Below, piece by piece: positions 1 through 5,327 of a DNA stretch of 10,218 bases; the stretch's first letter is position 1; each line of letters starts with the position of its first letter. The position numbers were made by a program, and so were the translations under genes. Location of the stretch: positions 1 through 10,218 of the forward strand of contig JAKORQ010000424.1 of assembly GCA_029777755.1 (NCBI GenBank). The letters run 5' to 3'. The DNA comes from Planctomycetota bacterium. Its GTDB lineage: Bacteria > Planctomycetota > Phycisphaerae > Tepidisphaerales > Tepidisphaeraceae. The notes below the pieces were generated by a model. That model searched no databases. It had not been told where the DNA came from and worked only from the letters and a program-made list of their open reading frames with translations.

Positions 1-1
1 C

Positions 2-586
2 ACGCGCAAGCTGATGGCGAAACTCATGCCGGGCACGATCGCCGGGGTGGTGCTGGGCAGCCTGTTGCTCTGGTGGTTTCATCGCCAGCAGGAGCTTGTA
101 TCGGCGCTGATGCGGATGGAGATTGGCATGGAGTCGGTGCTGCTGGTCGGGCTGCACTGGTGGCGGCAGTATCGAGGCATGCAGACGAAGCTTATGGCCG
201 AGCCGGCGCGATCGGTGGTCACAGGAACATTTGCGGGAGCCAGTTCAACCCTGGCGCACGCGGCCGGGCCGATCATCGCCATGTACCTGCTTCCCCTCGG
301 GCTGGACCGCAAGCTCTACGTGGCGACCTGCGCGCTGTATTTCTTCGTGCTCAACAGCATCAAGCTGCCATCGTACTATGCGGCCGGCCAGTTTGAGCAC
401 GCCGAGCTAAGCTTCACGGTTATGTTTCTGCCGGTGGTTTTCGCGGGGGCGATATTCGGCTTCTGGGTCAACAAGCGACTGAGCGACAAGCTGTTTGCCA
501 AGATCGTCTACGCCGCCACTTTCCTGCTGGGCTGGTACATCCTCATCGACGGCACAATCATGCTGGTGCGCCACCTGCGACAGTGA
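2..586 (+). CDS. TauE/SafE-family membrane permease, 5' truncated by window edge
   Basis: Integral inner-membrane protein of the TauE/SafE family, which includes exporters of sulfite and other sulfur-containing or organic anions; the substrate here cannot be told. The frame is already open at base 2, upstream of the first in-window ATG at 14. Family members are usually about 250 residues and only about 195 are present, so the first 50-60 residues probably lie outside the window. Visible family features are a glycine-rich membrane segment (LMPGTIAGVVLG), the central GTFAGASSTLAHAAGP stretch, which matches the family's second conserved half, and a following segment containing NSIKLPSYY and a glycine. 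Four to five hydrophobic segments can be counted, and the protein ends in a basic tail. The gene converges on queD with 6 bases between the stop codons. The family call is firm; the role in sulfur metabolism is only a family association. Confidence 0.85.
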   Translation, partial: TRKLMAKLMPGTIAGVVLGSLLLWWFHRQQELVSALMRMEIGMESVLLVGLHWWRQYRGMQTKLMAEPARSVVTGTFAGASSTLAHAAGPIIAMYLLPLGLDRKLYVATCALYFFVLNSIKLPSYYAAGQFEHAELSFTVMFLPVVFAGAIFGFWVNKRLSDKLFAKIVYAATFLLGWYILIDGTIMLVRHLRQ

Positions 587-620
587 TGTTTCTTACTCGC
601 CCTCGTAATCGCAGGCGGTG
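569..620. repeat. Imperfect inverted repeat around the convergent stops of the permease gene and queD
   Basis: The arm at 569-580 and the arm at 609-620 can pair over 12 positions with one mismatch and one G-U pair on the + strand. The core CCTGCGA/TCGCAGG (574-580, 609-615) is perfect. The 28-base loop holds both stop codons. It may act as a two-way transcript end in a junction with no free intergenic space. The absence of a T-run keeps this tentative. Confidence 0.4.
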
Positions 621-955
621 GTACAGGTTTCGTATACTGTGATTCGGGCCAGCAGCGGCAGCGAAGGCTTGATGCGGTCCCACAGCCACTTGGCGAGATT
701 CTCCGCGGTGGAGTTCTCCAGGCCCGGAATGTCGTTCAGATAATAGTGGTCAAGCTGCCTCACGATGGGATCGACCACGCGCTTAACATCGCCGTAGTCG
801 ATCAGGTAGCCGAGCTTCTCATCAACCTCACCTTCCACGACCACATCAAAACGGAAGCTGTGGCCATGCAGCCGGCGGCATTTATGCCCCTCAGGAAACG
901 TGGGAAGGGAATGCGCCGCCTCAAACCTGAACGTCTTGGTTAGCCGAACCTTCAT
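593..955 (-). CDS. queD: 6-carboxy-5,6,7,8-tetrahydropterin synthase (QueD, PTPS family)
   Basis: QueD converts 7,8-dihydroneopterin triphosphate to 6-carboxytetrahydropterin, an early cytoplasmic step in making the queuosine/7-deazaguanine precursor preQ0. Starting from the ATG at 955 gives 120 residues, about the length of Escherichia coli QueD. All key residues are visible: zinc ligands His15, His30 and His32 (within CRRLHGHSF), catalytic Cys26, the Asp69-His70 pair (LDHYYLN), the STAEN motif at 82-86, and the substrate-binding Glu109 in VYETCTTACDY. The Cys-x3-His-Gly-His spacing fits the QueD type. A GTG at 964 is in frame and would add three residues (MAS). I prefer the ATG because a -10-like TAGAAT at 971-966 predicts transcription starting near 959-958, downstream of that GTG. 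No other queuosine gene is in the window. The gene sits 57 bases after lpxD on the same strand but has its own promoter signal. Confidence 0.93.
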   Translation of the reverse strand: MKVRLTKTFRFEAAHSLPTFPEGHKCRRLHGHSFRFDVVVEGEVDEKLGYLIDYGDVKRVVDPIVRQLDHYYLNDIPGLENSTAENLAKWLWDRIKPSLPLLARITVYETCTTACDYEGE

Positions 956-959
956 GGAA

Positions 960-980
960 GCCACAATTCTAGTTTGTGGC
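960..980. promoter_or_regulatory. Inverted repeat over the queD -10 (operator candidate)
   Basis: A perfect 7-base inverted repeat, GCCACAA-N7-TTGTGGC, spans 960-980 and covers the queD -10 element. The symmetric 21-base layout over a promoter is typical of a dimeric repressor site. It could instead be a hairpin at the 3' end of the lpxD transcript, but no T-run follows it. The repeat is directly visible; the operator role is inferred. Confidence 0.45.
966..971 (-). promoter_or_regulatory. -10 element of queD (TAGAAT), leaderless-type
   Basis: On the minus strand, TAGAAT matches TATAAT at five of six positions (G for T at the third) and ends 10 bases before the ATG at 955. A start site about 7 bases downstream would give a leader of 3-4 nucleotides. 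No Shine-Dalgarno sequence precedes the ATG and no good -35 hexamer is visible. The hexamer sits inside an inverted repeat, so transcription may be repressible. Confidence 0.55.
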
Positions 981-1012
981 GCAGGGAAAGCGAGAAGCTA
1001 AGCCGTTGCCCG

Positions 1013-2101
1013 CTATTGGCCGATCACATCATCCTCGCTGAGGCCGCTTTGCTCCAAGTACTGCTGTATTTGCTCCTGGAGCTTGCGCATCTGCGCCATC
1101 GCCTCAGGCAGGCGACGGAAGGCCGCTTGTTCACGCAGCGACTGGCGATGCGGCAGGGCGGGCATGCCGGAGACAACAGCCTTGGCGGGGACATCATCAT
1201 GGACGGCCGATCGTGCGGCCACCATTGCGCCATCGCCCAGGCGGACGTGGTCGCGGATGGAAGAAGCGCCGCCGATTACTACGCCAGTACCAAGTGTAGT
1301 TGAGCCGGCGATACCCACCTGGCCGGCCATTATGCAGTGCGGGCCGATCTTTACGTTGTGGGCGATCTGTACGAGGTTGTCGATCTTGCTGCCCCGGCCA
1401 ACTACCGTTGCGCCAAACTTGGCGCGATCCACGCAGACACACGAGCCAAGCTCGACGTCATCCTCGATGACGACCGTGCCGATCTGCGGAACCTTAACGT
1501 GCTGTTTGCCATCCCATCGATAGCCGAATCCATCGGTTCCGATGACGCTGCCGGCATTGATGATCACGCGGTTGCCGATAGTCACGCGCTCGCGGATGAC
1601 AACGTTGGGGTGCAGTTCGCAGTCGTCGCCAATCGATACATCGTTGCCGACCACAACGCCGGGGTGAATGACACAGCGGGCGCCGATGCGCACGCGGGAG
1701 CCGATCACGGCGCAAGCGCCGACGCTGGCATCGGGAGAGATAACTGCATCCGCGGAGACTCGCGCCGAGGGATCAACGCCCGCCGGCGGATGCTGGACCG
1801 GGGGAGCAAACAGAGCCAGCACCTTCGCCATCGCCAGTTCCGCATCGTCCACGCGAATTACCGGCACAGACACGTTCGGAGGCAGCTTGATCTTCCGAGT
1901 GGCGATGACTGCGGAGGCCCTGGTCTCGGTCAGTTCCCTGGTGTACCGCTCGGAGGAAAGGAAGCTGATATCGCCGGCGGTGGCTTCGGAGAGCGAGTTG
2001 ATGCCCGTGAACAGGAAATCCGGCCGCAAACCTTCAGGCGCGGGTGCTCCGATTGCTTCGAGGATCTGCTGCAGCGTCACTTGCATGGCGTTGTCTTTCA
2101 T
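1013..2101 (-). CDS. lpxD: UDP-3-O-acylglucosamine N-acyltransferase (LpxD)
   Basis: LpxD transfers a 3-hydroxyacyl chain from acyl carrier protein to the 2-amino group of UDP-3-O-acylglucosamine, the third step of lipid A synthesis, in the cytoplasm. The 362-residue product shows the usual order: an N-terminal uridine-binding domain (about 7-105, with INSLSEATAGDISFL), a left-handed beta helix of hexapeptide repeats (about 108-312), and a C-terminal helix (about 320-350, GMPALPH followed by RRLPEAMAQMRKL). The diagnostic GTDGFGY is at 188-194, and NLVQIAHNV carries the expected catalytic His at 248. A second in-frame ATG at 2086 (MQVTLQQI) also fits the family N-terminus. Neither start has a clear Shine-Dalgarno sequence. 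The gene follows ompH by 26 bases in the order bamA-ompH-lpxD. The fabZ and lpxA genes that often come next in Proteobacteria are absent. Confidence 0.95.
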   Translation of the reverse strand: MKDNAMQVTLQQILEAIGAPAPEGLRPDFLFTGINSLSEATAGDISFLSSERYTRELTETRASAVIATRKIKLPPNVSVPVIRVDDAELAMAKVLALFAPPVQHPPAGVDPSARVSADAVISPDASVGACAVIGSRVRIGARCVIHPGVVVGNDVSIGDDCELHPNVVIRERVTIGNRVIINAGSVIGTDGFGYRWDGKQHVKVPQIGTVVIEDDVELGSCVCVDRAKFGATVVGRGSKIDNLVQIAHNVKIGPHCIMAGQVGIAGSTTLGTGVVIGGASSIRDHVRLGDGAMVAARSAVHDDVPAKAVVSGMPALPHRQSLREQAAFRRLPEAMAQMRKLQEQIQQYLEQSGLSEDDVIGQ

Positions 2102-2127
2102 CTGCGGGTTGGTCGGGGCAGTGATTC

Positions 2128-2727
2128 CTATTGCTGCTGCGGCTTGGCGGATTCACGATAGCGGGCATCCAGCAGCGCCAGCACATCACTGCTGATGTCG
2201 ACCGCATCATCCGCGTACAGAATGGCGCGGGAGTTGATCAGCGCCTGCAACTGCTGCATGTTCATGCGGTCGAGGTTGTCCGGCAGGGGAGTGCGGTTGT
2301 CGGTGATGACTACCGCAATTCCCTTCTGCTTCGCGACTTCAGCGATGGCGGCCTCGATCTTCTGGAAAGCCTGCTTGAGAGCAAGCATCTGCTCGCGCTG
2401 GAAGCTCTCATTGGTGTACCTGGCCCAGGTCTCATACTCGATGCGGGCCTTGGTCAGCTCATCGGCCTTTTCCTTGTACTGGGGAGCATCCGGCTTGAGG
2501 GCGTTCAGGGCTTCCTGCATGGCCTGCAGCTTTTGGCGCTTCTCGACATCCAGGCCGGTGAGCAGGCGGTTCTCGGAGGCGAGCTTCTCGCGAATGTCCT
2601 TCATCTCCTGCATTTCGTCGAAGATGCGAGCGGCGTTGGCCACGGCGATCGAAGAACGTTCGGCCGCAATGGAAATGCTGCCGGCAAGCAGCACCGTCAA
2701 AAGCGCTACGATCGTCATCTTTGTCAT
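2128..2727 (-). CDS. OmpH/Skp-family periplasmic chaperone
   Basis: Skp/OmpH proteins are trimeric periplasmic chaperones that hold unfolded outer-membrane proteins between the Sec translocon and the BAM complex. The 199-residue product starts with a signal peptide (basic MTKM, hydrophobic about 5-20, Ala-Ala near 21-22). A short beta strand (SSIAVANAARIFDEM) follows, then long charged helical arms rich in Lys, Glu, Gln and Ala at about 40-135 that would form the coiled-coil tentacles. It closes with the family ending: a strand (GIAVVITDN) and ILYADDAVDISSDVLALLDARY. The ATG at 2727 is supported by a good Shine-Dalgarno sequence. It lies 22 bases after bamA and 26 bases before lpxD, the classic envelope-biogenesis order, which strengthens the family call. 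The match rests on architecture and end motifs, since Skp sequences diverge strongly. Confidence 0.88.
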   Translation of the reverse strand: MTKMTIVALLTVLLAGSISIAAERSSIAVANAARIFDEMQEMKDIREKLASENRLLTGLDVEKRQKLQAMQEALNALKPDAPQYKEKADELTKARIEYETWARYTNESFQREQMLALKQAFQKIEAAIAEVAKQKGIAVVITDNRTPLPDNLDRMNMQQLQALINSRAILYADDAVDISSDVLALLDARYRESAKPQQQ

Positions 2728-2733
2728 GAGGCT

Positions 2734-2743
2734 ACCTCTTCCT
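2734..2743 (-). promoter_or_regulatory. Ribosome binding site of ompH
   Basis: On the minus strand AGGAAGAGGT lies 6 bases upstream of the ATG at 2727. GAGGT pairs well with the 16S rRNA 3' end and supports this start over the in-frame ATG three codons later. The site falls in the 22-base gap after the bamA stop, as expected for an operon-internal gene. Confidence 0.7.
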
Positions 2744-2749
2744 GATTGT

Positions 2750-5164
2750 TCAGTAGGTCAAACCGAAAGCAAAGCTGATCAACTGTCGTTCGTCCTGCTC
2801 GTCCTTGACGATAGGGAAGCCAAAGTCCAGCGAGAGTGGCGCCTGCGGCGCCATCGGCAAGATGAACCGTATGCCAAACCCCGCCGCGACGCGGTAGGTG
2901 GTGATCTCGATGTCGCGTTCTGACGTACCGGCATCGACAAACACCACGCCGCGGATCATGTCCGCGTAGAGCGGGAAGCTCACTTCCGCCGAGGTCAGCA
3001 ACTGAAACACGCCACCGACCGCATCCTCACTGGCTCCCGAGCGCGGGCTGATTCCGCGATACCTGAAACCTCTAACCGATCCCAGGCCACCCGCATAGAA
3101 CTTCTCAAATACCGGCGCATCGTCATCGTCGATGTAGCCAACATCCGTCTTCAGGGAGAGGACCGTCTTGCGATCGAACAGGTCCTCGTGGAGCGTATAG
3201 TAGGTGTCGAACGTGCCGTAGAACTTGTTGAAGTGCGCCTGGCCGCCGAATGCGCCGACTCGCTCATAGCCGAGGCTGGCGCTGACACCGCGATGGAGCA
3301 CCGGTCCGCGATTGGTGGAGTCATAGCGAATGGACGGCCCCAGGCCGGTGACGGTCGTATGGCCTTCGATCTCCAGGATCTCCGGGGCCCTGATCTCGCG
3401 ATCCTCGATCTCCGTAACGCCAACATCCTCAGCGCGGGCATTCACGAACACCACCCAGCGCCGGCCGATATGCCTGCCGATACTGATGCGATCCCCGAAA
3501 CGCTGCTCGTCCCAGTCCTCACGCTCGCGTTCGCGGTAGTACAGGTCGTTTGAGAAGACGTATGGCTGATCGAACAGGTATGGATCGGTGAAGCGGATGC
3601 CCGCGGAGTTGCCCTGCGTCGAGGGTGCGAGGTACATCCGCATCGACTGTCCGGCGCCTGTGAAAGACTTCTCCGAGAAGATCTCGCTCCAGTTGGACGG
3701 GACGTTGCTGATATCGAAATTGCGCTGCTCGTAGCTGATCTCGCCGCCGAATCCGCCGTTGCTGCTCACGCCGGCGCCAACCTGGAATGAGGCGGTGCGA
3801 CCCTCGGTAATCTCCACCAGCACGTCTCGTGTATCCGGCTCTTCTCCGACAGGATTGACGGAAACGGAGGAGAAGTATCCCAGCCCGCGCAGGCGGTCCA
3901 CGGCGCCGTTGATCTCGGCCGAGTTGTAAAGCTCGCCGGGTGCCACGTTCATCTCGCGGAGAATGACCTTGTCCTGCGTCTTGTAATTTCCCTTCACCAG
4001 CACCCGGCCAAGACGGTATGGCTTGCCCTCGTGAATGTTGTACACGAGTTCCATCTTGCCGGCTTCCCGGCGGTAGACGGTGGTTGGCTCGATGTTCAGG
4101 TAATCAGGATTTGGTTCCGTGCCCGGCCCCTGGTAGACGAAGCCGTGGGGGCTGTATTCACGGACTATCTGGCGGATGTCGCGGTCGATCACTTCGCGAT
4201 CATAGAAGGAGCCTTCCAGCAGGTTGAGGTTCTTCCTCAGCGTTGCTTCATCCAGCGCCTTGTTCCCCTTGAAGGAGACCTTGTCCACCACGTAGCGGGG
4301 GCCTTCCTCGATGTGGAAGGTAACCTGCACCTCTGAATTGTCGGCCGAGAACTGCAGCGAGCGACCCACGCGAACGTCGATATAACCGTGGTCCTGGTAG
4401 AAGCGGCGAAGGGCGGCGACGTCGCCCTCGATGGTGTCAAACTCAAGCTGCCCGGGACGGAAGATCCAGACGTAGTACTTGGTGCTCACCTGCCCGCGCA
4501 GGCGGAAGTTGCTGAAGGCGGTGTTTCCCTCAAACGCCACCCGGCGAACGCGCACCTTCTGTCCCTCGACGATCTCGAACACCAGGTCGCCATCGGTCGC
4601 GAGGGCCTCGTTGTTCACGCTCACCTGAACGAAGGTGAAGTTCTTCTCGCGATACAGCCGCTCGATGGCCTGCCGTGCCAGGCCGATGCGGAATGGATCG
4701 ATCGATTCCCCGGCGCTCAGGGAGATCTCCTGCAGGATCTCGGCCGAGTCCATGTGCACATTGCCGCGCACGAACACCTGCCGGATCTGCCGCTGCTCGG
4801 AGACGATGAAATTAACGATTACGCCGGTCTGAGTCGGCTCGACCTTGGCCTCGACATTGCCAAATCGCTTCAGGCCGTAGATGCGCTTATAGTCTTCCTC
4901 AACGGTGGCCGGGTCGAAGCGATCTCCCTCGCGGGTGCGTACCTGGTTGAGGATGACGCTGGTAGGCACCAGCACATTGCCGCTGACGCGCACTGCCTCG
5001 ACCGTCCTGCCTTTCAGGGCGGAATGAACAGGCACAGCGTCACTGGCCTGAAGGGGGGAAGCAGTTGCAGGAGAGGTCGTCTGGGCCCCGGCGATCGCGC
5101 CGATGCCCAGTCCGAGAGCCAGTACAACCGGTGAGATCGCCTGTTTTAGGATCCCGTGCGCCAC
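2750..5164 (-). CDS. bamA: Outer membrane protein assembly factor BamA (Omp85)
   Basis: BamA is the central insertase of the BAM complex and folds beta-barrel proteins into the outer membrane. The 804-residue product is close to the family's usual length. A signal peptide (about 1-27, ending AIAGA) precedes five POTRA domains at about 53-124, 127-201, 204-288, 291-380 and 383-455, each closing with a Glu-Gly or similar turn (EIVEG, HIEEG, NIHEG, EITEG). The 16-stranded barrel fills about 458-804. GLGSVRGFRYRG at 693-704 carries the VRGF motif of loop 6 that is conserved across Omp85 proteins. The C-terminus is LISFAFGLTY, ending in an aromatic residue as expected. POTRA 4 has an insertion near 338-368. 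The start is GTG; an in-frame TAA lies at 5176-5174, just four codons upstream, so no earlier start is possible. The gene heads the bamA-ompH-lpxD cluster. Confidence 0.97.
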   Translation of the reverse strand: MAHGILKQAISPVVLALGLGIGAIAGAQTTSPATASPLQASDAVPVHSALKGRTVEAVRVSGNVLVPTSVILNQVRTREGDRFDPATVEEDYKRIYGLKRFGNVEAKVEPTQTGVIVNFIVSEQRQIRQVFVRGNVHMDSAEILQEISLSAGESIDPFRIGLARQAIERLYREKNFTFVQVSVNNEALATDGDLVFEIVEGQKVRVRRVAFEGNTAFSNFRLRGQVSTKYYVWIFRPGQLEFDTIEGDVAALRRFYQDHGYIDVRVGRSLQFSADNSEVQVTFHIEEGPRYVVDKVSFKGNKALDEATLRKNLNLLEGSFYDREVIDRDIRQIVREYSPHGFVYQGPGTEPNPDYLNIEPTTVYRREAGKMELVYNIHEGKPYRLGRVLVKGNYKTQDKVILREMNVAPGELYNSAEINGAVDRLRGLGYFSSVSVNPVGEEPDTRDVLVEITEGRTASFQVGAGVSSNGGFGGEISYEQRNFDISNVPSNWSEIFSEKSFTGAGQSMRMYLAPSTQGNSAGIRFTDPYLFDQPYVFSNDLYYREREREDWDEQRFGDRISIGRHIGRRWVVFVNARAEDVGVTEIEDREIRAPEILEIEGHTTVTGLGPSIRYDSTNRGPVLHRGVSASLGYERVGAFGGQAHFNKFYGTFDTYYTLHEDLFDRKTVLSLKTDVGYIDDDDAPVFEKFYAGGLGSVRGFRYRGISPRSGASEDAVGGVFQLLTSAEVSFPLYADMIRGVVFVDAGTSERDIEITTYRVAAGFGIRFILPMAPQAPLSLDFGFPIVKDEQDERQLISFAFGLTY

Positions 5165-5169
5165 GAAGT

Positions 5170-5175
5170 TCCCTT
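5170..5175 (-). promoter_or_regulatory. Ribosome binding site of bamA
   Basis: On the minus strand AAGGGA lies 5 bases before the GTG start at 5164. It is a moderate match to AAGGAG. With the in-frame stop just upstream, it fixes GTG as the bamA start. Confidence 0.55.
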
Positions 5176-5195
5176 AATAGCCCGTCTGAAATACA

Positions 5196-5209
5196 TGCGC
5201 CGAAGCGCA
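5196..5209 (-). promoter_or_regulatory. C(UUCG)G tetraloop hairpin in the bamA leader
   Basis: On the minus strand TGCGC-TTCG-GCGCA forms a perfect 5-base-pair stem closed by a C(UUCG)G tetraloop, an exceptionally stable RNA loop. It falls midway in the predicted leader of about 55 nucleotides, ending about 30 bases before GTG. No T-run follows, so it is not a standard terminator. It may stabilise the 5' end of the operon mRNA; this is inference. Confidence 0.5.
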
Positions 5210-5226
5210 AACCGCGTCCGGGAGGA

Positions 5227-5254
5227 AGTTTAGCCGTAAGGCAATTGTTGTCAA
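5227..5254 (-). promoter_or_regulatory. Promoter of the bamA-ompH-lpxD cluster
   Basis: On the minus strand a perfect -35 hexamer, TTGACA (5254-5249), is followed after 16 bases by TAAACT (5232-5227), a four-of-six match to the -10 consensus. Predicted transcription starts near 5220, giving a leader of about 55 nucleotides with the ribosome binding site and hairpin noted separately. It looks like a housekeeping sigma promoter for the whole cluster. I see no sigma-E-type signal. Confidence 0.65.
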
Positions 5255-5287
5255 AATGCCGCGCGACGCTTCTTTGCCGTGACGTGG

Positions 5288-5316
5288 TTAACAACGCTGA
5301 AGCATTGCGATATTCT
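5288..5316 (+). promoter_or_regulatory. Promoter of the 5328 membrane protein gene, leaderless-type
   Basis: TTAACA (5288-5293) and TATTCT (5311-5316) are separated by exactly 17 bases. Both are close to consensus (five of six, and four of six counting the key TA and final T). The -10 ends 11 bases before the ATG at 5328, so transcription should start about 4-5 bases upstream of it. No Shine-Dalgarno sequence fits in that space. It is divergent from the bamA promoter, whose -35 lies about 34 bases away. Confidence 0.6.
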
Positions 5317-5327
5317 CCCGCGTACAC

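Noticed and set aside
956..1012. preQ1 riboswitch upstream of queD
   Set aside because: The -10 element implies a leader of only a few bases, and I see no H-type pseudoknot or A-rich tail in the gap.
1337..2161. 274-codon open frame on the + strand opposite lpxD
   Set aside because: Its translation is a low-complexity Asp/Ala/His-rich string that mirrors the hexapeptide repeat codons of lpxD on the other strand. lpxD has clear family motifs and catalytic His248, so this is a shadow frame.
2195..2923. 242-codon open frame on the + strand across ompH and the bamA end
   Set aside because: It crosses two well-supported minus-strand genes and their gap, is Ser/Arg/Met-rich and resembles no protein I know.
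4388..5134. 248-codon open frame on the + strand opposite bamA
   Set aside because: It overlaps the POTRA-coding part of bamA entirely and shows no domain, signal or start signal. Long antisense frames are expected from GC-rich codon use.
5174..5192. TATTAA as an alternative bamA -10 close to the start
   Set aside because: It overlaps the Shine-Dalgarno area and lacks a -35 at normal spacing, while TTGACA-16-TAAACT further upstream is much better.
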